Positions 26,597 through 35,392 of a stretch of 64,000 bases of DNA are shown here, in pieces. Made by a program: the position numbers and the translations under genes. The notes under the pieces were generated by a model, which was not told the DNA's origin, did no database searches, and worked only from the letters and a program-made list of their open reading frames with translations. Numbering within the stretch: position 1 is the stretch's first letter; each line of letters opens with the position of its first letter. The stretch is from Tabrizicola caldifontis (GTDB taxonomy: Bacteria > Pseudomonadota > Alphaproteobacteria > Rhodobacterales > Rhodobacteraceae): assembly GCF_004762095.1 (NCBI RefSeq), contig NZ_SIJH01000008.1, positions 1 to 64,000 on the forward strand, given 5' to 3'.

Positions 26597-26633
26597 CGTC
26601 CGGTCTAGCTATGGGTGCAAACTCGGGGGCATC

Positions 26634-28208
26634 ATGCGCGATCTTCACCGTCCCGGCCGCTCGGCCGTATATGCGTCGAACGGCATGGCGGCCACCTCGC
26701 ATCCGATCGCGGCCCAGGTCGCGGTCGAGATGCTGAAGTCCGGTGGCAACGCCGTGGATGCCGCCATTGCCGGGGCGCTGGTCCTCGGCATTGCCGAGCC
26801 GCAGATGACCGGGATCGGCGGCGATTGCTTCGTGCTGCTCAAGCCGCCCGGTTCGGAAGAAATCATCGGCCTGAACGGATCGGGCCGGGCGCCCCAGGGG
26901 CTGAACGCGGCCGAACTGCGGGCGCGCGGATTGACCGCGATTCCGACCCATGGCATCGAGGCCGTGACCTTGCCTGGCGCGATCGACGCCTTCTGCCGCC
27001 TAAATGCCGACTACGGCCTGAAATCCCTGGCCGAGACCCTGGCCCCCGCCATCCGCTATGCCGAGGAAGGCATCCCCGTCGCCCCCCGCGTCGCCTTCGA
27101 CTGGGCCGAGGACATCGCCTGCCTGAAAGGGGCTGCGCGCGACTTCTACACCCTGGGCGGCAAGGCGCCGCAGGTGGGCCAGATCTTCCGTGCCCCCGGC
27201 CAGGCCGAGGTTCTGCGCCGCATCGCGCGGCAAGGTCGCGCCGGCTTTTACGAAGGTGAAGTGGCCGAGGACATGATAGCCTCGCTTCGCGCGCTGGGCG
27301 GCAGCCACACGCTTGACGACCTTGCCGCCACAGCCTGCGATTACACCATTCCGGTTGCCGGGCCCTATCGCGGGATCGAGCTGGTCGAACATCCGCCGAA
27401 CGGCCAGGGCGCGACGGCGATCCTGCTTCTGAACATCCTCAGCCACTTCGACATCGGGTCGATGGACCCGTTCGGGGCCAAGCGTGCCCATATCGAGGCA
27501 GAGGCGACCAAACTTGCCTATGACGCCCGCAACCGCTTCATTGCCGACCCCGACCACACCAGGCGGCTCGACCATATGCTGTCGCCCGAAACGGCGGCCA
27601 GCCTTGCAGCCCTGATCGACCCCGGGCGCGCGATGCCTCAAGCCGCCCCACTGACCGAAGCCATGCACCGCGACACGATCTACATCACCGTTGTCGATCG
27701 CGACCGCATGGCCGTTTCGCTGATCTATTCGATCTTCTGGGGATTCGGATCTGGCCTCGCCTCGACGAAATTCGGCATCAACTTCCAGAACCGCGGCGCG
27801 GGATTCACCCTGGCCGAAGGTCACCCGAACGAGGCCGGACCGGGCAAGCGCCCGATGCATACGATCATCCCTGGCATGATCCGGCAGCACGGGCGTGTCA
27901 TAATGCCCTTCGGTGTGATGGGGGGCGCCTACCAGCCCTGTGGTCATGCCCGCTTCGTGTCGAACCTGATCGACTTCGGCCTTGATCCACAATCGGCCAT
28001 CGACGCGCCCCGCTCTTTCTCCGGCCCCGACGGGATGGAGGTCGAGAGGGGATATTCCGACAGGGTTCGCGCCGACCTTGCCGAAATGGGTCACCATGTC
28101 ATCATTCCCGAAACTCCCCTTGGGGGCGCCCAGGCCATCGCCATCGACGGTGGCATCCTCATCGGCGCATCGGACCCCAGAAAGGATGGCTGCGCCCTTG
28201 GCTACTGA
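26634..28208 (+). CDS. gamma-glutamyltransferase family protein
   Basis: Encodes 524 aa. Features are the early GMAATSHPIAAQVAVEML..GGNAVDAAIAG, IGGDCF, the self-cleavage site HRD-T348-IYITVVDRD whose threonine becomes the small-subunit N-terminus, and GAYQPCGHARF..DAPRSF near the end. The proenzyme cleaves glutathione or gamma-glutamyl amides. No signal peptide is seen, so a cytoplasmic family member rather than classical periplasmic Ggt is likely. Start at 26634 (MRDLHRPGRS) is chosen because the earlier frame lacks conserved-looking sequence. It overlaps the following gene by 23 bases. Confidence 0.85.
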   Translation: MRDLHRPGRSAVYASNGMAATSHPIAAQVAVEMLKSGGNAVDAAIAGALVLGIAEPQMTGIGGDCFVLLKPPGSEEIIGLNGSGRAPQGLNAAELRARGLTAIPTHGIEAVTLPGAIDAFCRLNADYGLKSLAETLAPAIRYAEEGIPVAPRVAFDWAEDIACLKGAARDFYTLGGKAPQVGQIFRAPGQAEVLRRIARQGRAGFYEGEVAEDMIASLRALGGSHTLDDLAATACDYTIPVAGPYRGIELVEHPPNGQGATAILLLNILSHFDIGSMDPFGAKRAHIEAEATKLAYDARNRFIADPDHTRRLDHMLSPETAASLAALIDPGRAMPQAAPLTEAMHRDTIYITVVDRDRMAVSLIYSIFWGFGSGLASTKFGINFQNRGAGFTLAEGHPNEAGPGKRPMHTIIPGMIRQHGRVIMPFGVMGGAYQPCGHARFVSNLIDFGLDPQSAIDAPRSFSGPDGMEVERGYSDRVRADLAEMGHHVIIPETPLGGAQAIAIDGGILIGASDPRKDGCALGY

Positions 28209-28662
28209 CATCGACCGTCCCGCGATCACCGCCGCCATCCGCGCGCTGACGCATGGCGAAACCGATACCGTCGCGCTGATGGCCACGCTGGTCTGCGAAA
28301 TCCACCACGCCCACCCCTTTTGCGACTGGACCGGCTTCTATCGCGTTGTCGCGCCCGGCCTGTTGAAGATAGGCCCCTATCAGGGCGGTCACGGCTGCCT
28401 GGTCATTCCGTTCAGCCGGGGTGTCTGCGGTGCTGCCGCCCGCAGCGGCCTGGTCCAGAACGTGCCCGATGTCGATGCCTTCCCTGATCACATCGCCTGT
28501 TCCTCCACCACCAGGTCGGAACTTGTTCTGCCGGTATGGAACGGAAAGGGTGAGCTGCTGGGGGTGCTGGATCTTGATTCCAACACCCCGGCCGCCTTCA
28601 CCCAGGAAGACGAAGACTGGCTTGTGCCCCTGCTGGCCGAGGTCTTCCGGGACGCTGCCTGA
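28186..28662 (+). CDS. free methionine-R-sulfoxide reductase (GAF type)
   Basis: Encodes 158 aa. GAF-domain fRMsr cysteines are present at C71, C81 and C105 (HGCLVIPFSRGVCGAAA, DHIACSSTTRSELVLPV), with the 10 and 24 residue spacing of E. coli MsrC. It reduces free Met-R-sulfoxide, defending against oxidation. Start is ATG at 28186, but AGAAAGG touches it directly; a TTG at 28198 with better spacing is a real alternative. Coupled to the upstream gene by overlap. Confidence 0.88.
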   Translation: MAAPLATDIDRPAITAAIRALTHGETDTVALMATLVCEIHHAHPFCDWTGFYRVVAPGLLKIGPYQGGHGCLVIPFSRGVCGAAARSGLVQNVPDVDAFPDHIACSSTTRSELVLPVWNGKGELLGVLDLDSNTPAAFTQEDEDWLVPLLAEVFRDAA

Positions 28663-28676
28663 ACGCCCGGCGTGGA

Positions 28677-28745
28677 ATTTTCCTTCCTCTTTGCCCAAAT
28701 TTCCCATGAGGGTCCGAGGGTGTGGCCCCCCGGGCGCCGATCGAA
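28677..28745 (+). other. Rhodobacterales-style intergenic element, possible terminator
   Basis: The stretch CTTTGCCCAAATTTCCC followed by GGGTCCGAGGG and GGCCCCCCGGGC resembles short intergenic sequences I recall in many Rhodobacteraceae genomes; the C/G-rich part may fold into a stem. This is recollection, not a search, and no T-run follows. Confidence 0.3.
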
Positions 28746-28756
28746 GGACCGCAACG

Positions 28757-29647
28757 ATGACCGAAATCACCCTTCTTGACGGCGGCATGGGGCAAGAGCT
28801 CATCGCGCGCGCAGGTGCCGATCCCGGGCCGCTCTGGGCGACGCGGGTGATGCTGGACCACCCCGGCCTTGTCCGTAAGATTCATGAGGACTACTTCGCC
28901 GCCGGAGCCAGCCTGGCGACCACGAACACCTACAACATCCTGCACGACCGGCTGATCCCCCAAGGGCTCGACCATCTCTACCACGCGCTGCACCTGCGCG
29001 CGCTGGCCGAGGCGCACGAGGCCCGCGCCGCCGCCGGGCGCGGGCTGATTGCCGGCTCGATGGGCCCCCTGGGCGAAAGCTACCGCCCCGACCTGACCCC
29101 GCCGGTCGAAACCAGCGCAGCGCTTTATGCCGAAAAGGCCAGAATCCTGGCGCCACATGTCGATCTGATCCTGATCGAGACCATTTCCTCGCTTGAACTG
29201 GCCCGAGGCGCGCTGCGGGGCGCCCGTGCCACCGATCGCCCGGTCTGGCTGTCGGTTTCGGTGCAGGACCGTGACGGCACGCGCCTGCGTTCGGGCGAAC
29301 CCGTGGCCGCCCTGGCCGAGGTTCTGGCCGATACACCGGCCGATGCCGTGCTGGCCAATTGTTCGATGCCCGAGGCAATGGCCGCCGCGCTTGCGGCGCT
29401 GAAACCCCTGGGCCTGCCCTTCGGTGCCTATGCCAACGGCTTCTCCGAGATCATCCCGCACAGCCATGGCACCGAAGCCCCTGCCTATTGCGCGCGCCAC
29501 GACCTGACGCCGGAACGCTATGCCGATTTCGCGCTGGGCTGGGTAGGGCAAGGCGCCACCCTTGTCGGCGGCTGCTGCGAGGTCGGCCCGGTCCATATCC
29601 GCCATCTGCGCGACCGCCTGATTGCCGAGGGCCACCGCATTGCATAG
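28757..29647 (+). CDS. homocysteine S-methyltransferase family protein
   Basis: Encodes 296 aa. It starts LLDGGMGQEL, has TTNTYN (55-60), GSMGPLGESYRPDL (100-113), LILIETISSLELARGAL, and the three zinc-binding cysteines C202 (LANCS), C273 and C274 (VGGCCEVGP). This is the pterin-independent BHMT/MmuM family that methylates homocysteine from S-methylmethionine or betaine-like donors; the donor is not clear. Soluble. The next gene starts 8 bases before its stop. Confidence 0.9.
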   Translation: MTEITLLDGGMGQELIARAGADPGPLWATRVMLDHPGLVRKIHEDYFAAGASLATTNTYNILHDRLIPQGLDHLYHALHLRALAEAHEARAAAGRGLIAGSMGPLGESYRPDLTPPVETSAALYAEKARILAPHVDLILIETISSLELARGALRGARATDRPVWLSVSVQDRDGTRLRSGEPVAALAEVLADTPADAVLANCSMPEAMAAALAALKPLGLPFGAYANGFSEIIPHSHGTEAPAYCARHDLTPERYADFALGWVGQGATLVGGCCEVGPVHIRHLRDRLIAEGHRIA

Positions 29648-30308
29648 GCCATCGCTGATCCCGGATTTCGCCTATGAGCCGCCGGATGTGCCGCTGACGA
29701 TCCTGTACGAGGATTCAGCTATCCTTGTCCTTGACAAGCCCGCGGGCCTGTTGACGGTTCCGGGCAAGCTTGCCGATAGGCAGGATTGCCTGATAGCCAG
29801 GCTCCAGGCCGCCCGATGGGATGCGCTGACGGTTCACCGGCTGGATTGCGACACAAGCGGCGTCATCATCTTTGCCCGCACGAAACAGGCCCAGGGCTTC
29901 CTTGGCCAGGAATTCGAGCAGCGCCGCGCGCGCAAGACCTATGTCGCCCGCCTGAAGGGGCGTCTGGAACCTGACAGCGGCACAGTCGATCTGCCGATCG
30001 GAAGCGACTGGGATTACCGCCCGCGCCAGAAGATCGACCCCCATCACGGACGGCCTGCAATCACCGATTGGCAGGTCATCGGGCGGACGGATGACGAAAC
30101 CCGTGTCCGTCTGACCCCTCATACCGGCCGCAGCCACCAGCTGCGTGTCCACATGCTGGCACTCGGCCATCCGATCCTTGGCGACCAGATCTATGCGCCC
30201 GAGACCCGGGCCGATCATGCGCGCCTGATGTTGCACGCAGAAACCCTGGCGCTTCACCATCCGACGACAGGCGAATGGGTCAGCTTCACAGCGCCGGTTC
30301 CGTTCTGA
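29640..30308 (+). CDS. RluA-family RNA pseudouridine synthase
   Basis: Encodes about 222 aa. The catalytic motif VHRLDCDTSGVIIFA (Asp about 69) and the later HTGRSHQLRVHMLALGHPILGDQIY are RluA-family signatures. The target uridine (23S rRNA or tRNA) cannot be told. Start is a TTG at 29640 with GAGG upstream; TTG at 29622 is also in frame. It overlaps the homocysteine methyltransferase gene and converges with the flavin oxidoreductase gene, 46 bases from its stop. Confidence 0.85.
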   Translation: MHRPSLIPDFAYEPPDVPLTILYEDSAILVLDKPAGLLTVPGKLADRQDCLIARLQAARWDALTVHRLDCDTSGVIIFARTKQAQGFLGQEFEQRRARKTYVARLKGRLEPDSGTVDLPIGSDWDYRPRQKIDPHHGRPAITDWQVIGRTDDETRVRLTPHTGRSHQLRVHMLALGHPILGDQIYAPETRADHARLMLHAETLALHHPTTGEWVSFTAPVPF

Positions 30309-30354
30309 GGCGGCGCAAGGCTTGTGAAAAAGGCGGTCAGGCTTGATGACCCGC

Positions 30355-32331
30355 CTAAAGCGACAGGCCCAGCTTCCGCCCCTCGTGAAAGGCATAGGCC
30401 GCAAGCCTTGGCGCCGCGCAGTCCCCGATCCGGTGCAGCACCTTGCCCGGCAGCGTCTCGGGCAAGGGATCGAACGCCCGGTTCGTCGTCGCCATCACCA
30501 GACCCGAAGCCGGGATCACCTCCTCCTCCCCCGTCAGGAAGGACCGCACCGTCACCCCGTTGCCGTGCCAGCGGACCAGCCGGTGCTCGGCCAGCATCCG
30601 CACCCCCAGGGCCCCCAGCCGCCGCCGCACCACCCCGTCCGCCGCCGTCCGCGCCAGTTCCTTGCCGACGAAGGGCTCGGGCGTGACGATGGTCACCTTC
30701 TTCCCCTGCTCAGCCAGCGCCCAAGCCGTGCCCACCCCGCGCCAGTTGCCGCCCTCGTCATAGACCACCACCGCGTCGCCCAGCCGCGCCTCGCGCCGCA
30801 GGACCGCCTCGGGCGACCAGACGCCGCCCGCCTCGATCCCCGGCAGGGCAGGCTCTTCCGGCACCCAGCGCTGAAAGCCGCTTTCATCGGGCAGCGAGCC
30901 CGTGGCCACTACCACCACCCCGGCCGGGTGCGCCGCCACCTCCTCGGCATCAAGGAACGTGTTCAGCCGCAGCCGCACGCCAAGCCTGTCGAACTGCCTC
31001 TCATACCAGTCCATCAGCTCCAGGATCTGCCCGCGCCGCGGCTGCATCCCGGCCAGCCGGAACTGGCCGCCGACCACCGGCGCGGCCTCCACGATCTCCA
31101 CCCGGTGCCCGCGTTCCGCCGCGACCCGCGCCGCCTCCAGCCCCGCCGGCCCGGCGCCCACCACCAGCACATCCTTCGGCTCGGGCGCAGCGACGAACCG
31201 GTCCCCGCCCCATTCGAACTCGCGCCCCGCGCTCGGGTTGATCAGGCAGGAGATCCAGTAGTCCCGGCTCCGCCGCCCCCAGCACATCTGGTTGCACGAG
31301 ATGCAGCCCCGCACGTCCTCCGCCCGCCCCTCGGCCACCTTCCGCGCCAGATGCGGGTCGGCGATCTGGCCGCGCACGATCGACACCAGGTCCGCCAAAC
31401 CCGAAGCGATGATCGCCTCGCCGTTCTCCGGCGTCCTGACCCCGGCTTCCGAGGTCACGACCGCATGTTTCAGCACCCCCTTCAAATGGGCCGTCAGCGG
31501 CGTCGTCAGCTTCTCGCCATGGGTAAACGGAGGAATGATCGACTCGAACTCCAGGTAGGACCCGGCGCCCACGGTCACATAGTCCACATGGCCGGAGCGG
31601 TCGTGCAGGTCGAGGATCTCGCACAGCGCCTCGGCCCCCAGCGTCACGCGGTAGGCTTCCGAATAGCTGACGGCCAGACCGATCACGAAATCCTCGCCGC
31701 AGGCCCGCCGGATGCGTTCGATCAGCGTGCGGGAAAAGCGGGTGCGGTTTTCCAGCGAGCCGCCCCACTGATCCGTCCGCCGGTTCGACCAGGGTGTCCA
31801 GAACTGGTCCAGCAGCGAGTGATAGGCCGCCCAGACCTCCACCCCCTGAAAGCCCGCGGCCTTGGCCCGGACTGCCGCCGCGACATGGGCTTCCAGCAGC
31901 TCCTCGACCTCAGCCCCGGTCATGGCGTGGCTGCCATCGGAATCGTGATACGACGGCCCGCCAGAGGGGGACCAGTGCGGCGCGAAGCTCAGGTCCGAAT
32001 CGCCATGCGCGCCGATGTGGTAGAGCTGCTGGAGGATGACCGCCCCCGCGTCCTTCACCTCGTCGGTGATCTTGCGGAAGGCGGGGATCACCCGGTCATC
32101 GGAATGCAGGAAGTTGCCCCGGGTCAGCACGCCCGTCCGGTGCACCGGCACGGGTTCGGCCACCACCATCGCCGCCCCGCCCAGGGCGCGCTCCAGGAGA
32201 TACTTGCCGAAGCGCGGCCCCGGCATCCCCTGGTCCGACATGTTCGCGGTGTGCGCGCCGAACACGATCCGGTTGCGCAGGGTATGGCCGCGCAATTTCA
32301 GGGGGGACATCAGTCGGGGATGCTGGGTCAT
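30355..32331 (-). CDS. FMN/FAD iron-sulfur oxidoreductase (TMADH / 2,4-dienoyl-CoA reductase family)
   Basis: Encodes 658 aa. Residues 1-345 are an Old-Yellow-Enzyme barrel (PLKLRGHTLRNRIVFGAHTANMSD, HSLLDQFWTPWSNRRTDQWGGS). Cysteines 343, 346, 350 and 362 (CISCNQMC, SCLINP) match the CxxCxxxCx11C [4Fe-4S] spacing of 2,4-dienoyl-CoA reductase. A dinucleotide fold VLVVGAGPAGLEA (388-400) follows. Trimethylamine dehydrogenase, N-methylproline demethylase and enoate reductases share this layout. The aldehyde dehydrogenase just upstream suggests demethylation releasing formaldehyde or an aldehyde, but this is inference. Confidence 0.8.
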   Translation of the reverse strand: MTQHPRLMSPLKLRGHTLRNRIVFGAHTANMSDQGMPGPRFGKYLLERALGGAAMVVAEPVPVHRTGVLTRGNFLHSDDRVIPAFRKITDEVKDAGAVILQQLYHIGAHGDSDLSFAPHWSPSGGPSYHDSDGSHAMTGAEVEELLEAHVAAAVRAKAAGFQGVEVWAAYHSLLDQFWTPWSNRRTDQWGGSLENRTRFSRTLIERIRRACGEDFVIGLAVSYSEAYRVTLGAEALCEILDLHDRSGHVDYVTVGAGSYLEFESIIPPFTHGEKLTTPLTAHLKGVLKHAVVTSEAGVRTPENGEAIIASGLADLVSIVRGQIADPHLARKVAEGRAEDVRGCISCNQMCWGRRSRDYWISCLINPSAGREFEWGGDRFVAAPEPKDVLVVGAGPAGLEAARVAAERGHRVEIVEAAPVVGGQFRLAGMQPRRGQILELMDWYERQFDRLGVRLRLNTFLDAEEVAAHPAGVVVVATGSLPDESGFQRWVPEEPALPGIEAGGVWSPEAVLRREARLGDAVVVYDEGGNWRGVGTAWALAEQGKKVTIVTPEPFVGKELARTAADGVVRRRLGALGVRMLAEHRLVRWHGNGVTVRSFLTGEEEVIPASGLVMATTNRAFDPLPETLPGKVLHRIGDCAAPRLAAYAFHEGRKLGLSL

Positions 32332-32411
32332 GGCGGCCTCCGTTCGCCGCCATGTCAGCCAATCTCGACACCTGTGTCAAGTTTTCTTCGGGTGACGCAG
32401 GGGATTCTCGT

Positions 32412-32428
32412 CCCGGGCTTGATCCGGG
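32412..32428. repeat. REP-like CCCGG...CCGGG hairpin
   Basis: CCCGG-GCTTGAT-CCGGG lies between the two oxidoreductase genes. Short GC-rich palindromes of the form 'cccgggcttgatccggg' recur in alphaproteobacterial intergenic space (recollection); only this copy is noted here. Confidence 0.35.
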
Positions 32429-32434
32429 GCGGGG

Positions 32435-33892
32435 TCACTCCGCGGCTGTGCCCAGGCTGATATCCCAACCCGAGATCGCCTTGACCTCCAGGAACTCCTC
32501 GATCCCCCAGACCCCGCCCTCGCGCGCCCGACCGCTGGCCTTGACGCCGCCGAAGGGCGCGCCCGCGCCGCGCGACTTGCCGTTCATCTCCACCATCCCG
32601 GCCCGCAATTGTCGCGCCAGCCGGTTGCGCCGCGCACCGTCCGCCGACTGGACATAGTTGGTCAGCCCATAGGGCGTGTCGTTGGCGATGCGCACCGCCT
32701 CTTCCTCGCTGTCGAAGGGCATGATGCAGAGGACCGGGCCGAAGATCTCTTCCCGCTCGATGGTCATGCCGGGTTTCACATCGGCAAAGACCGTGGGTCG
32801 GACGAAATAGCCCTTGTTCATCCCCTCGGGCAGGCCCAGCCCCCCGGCCACCAGGCGCGCGCCCTCGTCGATGCCCTTCTGGATATAGGCCTGGATCTGG
32901 TCCCACTGGCGCTTGTTCACCACCGGCCCGATGTGATCGCCCGGCTCGCTGGCCGGCCCGACCTTGATGCCTTTGGCCACCTCGGCCGCAATTTCAACCG
33001 CCCGGTCGTAGTAGCTGCGTTCCACCAGCATCCGGCTGGGCGCGTTGCAGCTTTGCCCCGAATTGTTCATCATATGCCGCACACCGCGTTCCACCGCACG
33101 GGCATCGGCATCGGCAAATATCAGGTTCGCGCCCTTGCCGCCCAGTTCCAGCGTGACCCGCTTCAGCGTCTCGGCCGCAGCCTTGCTGATGGCGCGGCCC
33201 GCCCGCGTGCTACCGGTAAAGCTGATCATCTCCACATCCGGGTGGCTTGACAGCTGGGTGCCCACCCCGGCGCCATCGCCGTTCACCAGATTGAACACGC
33301 CCGGCGGCACGCCCGCGTCATGGCAGAATTCGGCAAACAGCATCGACGACAGGGGCGCCTCTTCCGAAGGCTTCAGCACGCAGGGGCAGCCTGCCAACAA
33401 TGCCGGGATCACCTTCAGCGTCACCTGGTTCATCGGCCAGTTCCAGGGCGTGATCAGGCCGACCACACCGATCGGCTCCAGCGCAATCATCGTGTCGGGC
33501 GCATGCGGGCCCAGGGGGCGGATCCATTCGATCTGGTCGAAGGCGGTCAGGAAATTCTTCAGGTGCCAGGGCAGGCATTCCGCCTGGTCGTCGCGGCTCA
33601 TGTCGATGGGCGCGCCCATTTCCAGACTGATCGCCTGCGCCATTTCTTCCTTGCGCAGATAATACTGCTCCAGGATCCGTTCGACGACGCGGCGCCTTTC
33701 GGCCAGTGGAGTGGCCGCCCAGCCGGGGAAGGCGGCCTTGGCGGCAGCCACTGCGGCATCGGTGTCGGCCTGATCGCCCAGCGAGATCACCGCGCAGACC
33801 TCTTCGGTCGAGGGGTCGATGACCGGACAATCCCGCGCGACCTTGGGGGCGACCCATTCGCCGTTGATGTAGAACTCGCGCTTGATGATCAT
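32435..33892 (-). CDS. NAD(P)-dependent aldehyde dehydrogenase
   Basis: Encodes 485 aa. The nucleotide-binding GVVGLITPWNWP, FTGSTRAGR, the catalytic glutamate E249 in LELGGKGANLIFAD and the nucleophile C282 in NSGQSCNAPSRM are all present, and the C-terminal GAPFGGVKASGRAREGG is typical. It oxidises an aldehyde to acid. Substrate unknown. The flavin oxidoreductase gene follows 103 bases downstream in the same direction, suggesting a two-step catabolic pair. Confidence 0.9.
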   Translation of the reverse strand: MIIKREFYINGEWVAPKVARDCPVIDPSTEEVCAVISLGDQADTDAAVAAAKAAFPGWAATPLAERRRVVERILEQYYLRKEEMAQAISLEMGAPIDMSRDDQAECLPWHLKNFLTAFDQIEWIRPLGPHAPDTMIALEPIGVVGLITPWNWPMNQVTLKVIPALLAGCPCVLKPSEEAPLSSMLFAEFCHDAGVPPGVFNLVNGDGAGVGTQLSSHPDVEMISFTGSTRAGRAISKAAAETLKRVTLELGGKGANLIFADADARAVERGVRHMMNNSGQSCNAPSRMLVERSYYDRAVEIAAEVAKGIKVGPASEPGDHIGPVVNKRQWDQIQAYIQKGIDEGARLVAGGLGLPEGMNKGYFVRPTVFADVKPGMTIEREEIFGPVLCIMPFDSEEEAVRIANDTPYGLTNYVQSADGARRNRLARQLRAGMVEMNGKSRGAGAPFGGVKASGRAREGGVWGIEEFLEVKAISGWDISLGTAAE

Positions 33893-33959
33893 GAGCTGGC
33901 CCTCCGCCGCCGGAATTTGATCATATTCTGACAGGGCCCGCCCGCCGGGGCAAGGGGTG

Positions 33960-34559
33960 TCAATCCCTGCGTGCCGTCAGCGGCCGGACCATCGTGGTCG
34001 ATGCGGCAAATCCGAAGACATGTCTCAGCAGGCCAAGGTTATCGGTCCGCGTCGCCATGAAACCCTGCCGCTCATATAGCGCCCGCGCGCGCCAGTTGGC
34101 GTCGATCACATCCAGCCTGATCGAGCGATAGCCGCGCTGTGCGGCCTCGTCATAAAGCGCGGCCAGCAGCATCGTGCCGATCCCCTTGCCGCGATGTTCC
34201 CGGGCCACGCAGATGCCATCGACCAGGAAGCGGTCGTTGTCCACATCGCGGTTCAGACAGCGCAGCATGCAGCCGCGCCAGCGCCCGCCCCAGGGGCCGT
34301 ATATCGCGATCAGGTCGCCCCAGACACCGCCCGCGAAACTGCCCGACGGGGTCTTGAACCCGGCCAGACCGACCAGATTGCCACGCTGATCCACCGCAGC
34401 AAGGCAGTGATCGGCGCGGATCACCCTTTCGAAAAAGGCAACGGCACGGGTGTCGGGGCCCAGGACGCGGCCCAGCTTGCCGCCGAAGGCCTCCCAGTAC
34501 AACCGCGCTGCCTGCGGGCGAAGATGCGCATGCAGACCCGAGTAGATCGTCACGTCCAT
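33960..34559 (-). CDS. GNAT-family N-acetyltransferase
   Basis: Encodes 199 aa. The acetyl-CoA pyrophosphate loop V-x-x-x-x-R-G-K-G-I-G-T is seen (VAREHRGKGIGTMLLAAL), followed by IRLDVIDANWRARALYERQGF, the usual GNAT C-terminal helix-strand. Acceptor unknown. Overlaps the upstream gene by 10 bases, so it is part of the mobA-mobB string. Confidence 0.85.
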   Translation of the reverse strand: MDVTIYSGLHAHLRPQAARLYWEAFGGKLGRVLGPDTRAVAFFERVIRADHCLAAVDQRGNLVGLAGFKTPSGSFAGGVWGDLIAIYGPWGGRWRGCMLRCLNRDVDNDRFLVDGICVAREHRGKGIGTMLLAALYDEAAQRGYRSIRLDVIDANWRARALYERQGFMATRTDNLGLLRHVFGFAASTTMVRPLTARRD

Positions 34560-35392
34560 CCCAGCGCCTCCTCCAGAAGGCGGGTGTGGCCGGCGCCCAG
34601 GATCCAGCCTTCCTCGATGGCAATCGGCGGCACCCGAAGCAGGGGTGCCAGACGGTCGGCCTGCGACAGGTTGAGCAGGGCGCGGGCCAGCAGTCGGACC
34701 TGCGCGCGGTCGGGAATCGGGTCGCCGTCACGCCGGACCGCGGCCGCAAGAAGTGATGGGTAGACTTCGGCCAGTGTCAGATCAGCAGGGGCCTCGAATG
34801 GCCAGATGGCGGCCCCGGTCTGCGCGGCAAGCCGGTGGACGACTGGTATTCCCAGAAGCGCCTGCGAGCCCACGGAACCGGCCCCCATCAATTGCCAGAC
34901 CGGTTTGGCGGGAGGGTTCTCGCATTCCACCCGGCGCTTCTCGGCAAGGCCCAGGGCGGCATGGTCGCTGTCCTTGAACGCAGACAGATGCGGGACAGCG
35001 CGGGCCATCGGGCGGCCCCAGAACGGACCCCGGCCGCCCAGACGGGCATTGATCGCCCCCGCGACCTCGAAGCGGTTGTTGCGGTTGTCCGGCTCGTCCA
35101 CGATCTGCCGTTCCAGCCAGCCATGCAGCGCCCGCGCGTCGTCCCGACCCGTCAGCCTTCGTGCAAAGCCTGCGGGAAAGCCCATCGGAAAATCGAATCC
35201 GATCAGCTGCCGCCCACCCTCGGCCAGACGGGCGGACAGCCAGTTCGCGGCCTCCGCACGGGTGCGGAAATAGCTCTCCTCTCTGCGGTCCGGTTCGCAG
35301 AGGCCAGCCCAGATCGCATCCTTTCCGGGGCGGGCGGGGCTGGGTGTCGCCTTGCCCGACCAGTCGACCACGATCACCCGGTCATACCGCAA
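34550..35392 (-). CDS. DUF429-like protein linked to the molybdenum cofactor genes
   Basis: Encodes 280 aa. Motifs VIVVDWSGK, LIGFDFPMGFP, a long basic/acidic middle, and AEVYPSLL are reminiscent of RNase-H-fold DUF429-type proteins in which aspartates sit near strand ends. It lies between mobB and the GNAT gene, overlapping mobB by 11 bases and GNAT by 10. In rhodobacteria the gene is often annotated loosely as a molybdopterin guanine dinucleotide protein by location only. Function not known. Confidence 0.6.
   Translation of the reverse strand: MRYDRVIVVDWSGKATPSPARPGKDAIWAGLCEPDRREESYFRTRAEAANWLSARLAEGGRQLIGFDFPMGFPAGFARRLTGRDDARALHGWLERQIVDEPDNRNNRFEVAGAINARLGGRGPFWGRPMARAVPHLSAFKDSDHAALGLAEKRRVECENPPAKPVWQLMGAGSVGSQALLGIPVVHRLAAQTGAAIWPFEAPADLTLAEVYPSLLAAAVRRDGDPIPDRAQVRLLARALLNLSQADRLAPLLRVPPIAIEEGWILGAGHTRLLEEALGWT

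Noticed and set aside
26319-26633. N-terminal extension in frame with the gamma-glutamyltransferase gene
   Set aside because: It overlaps the anti-sigma gene and lacks conserved sequence; the family start is at 26634.
30343-32460. A 705-codon open frame antisense to the flavin oxidoreductase
   Set aside because: Proline/arginine/histidine-rich composition without motif; the minus-strand protein is clearly the real gene.
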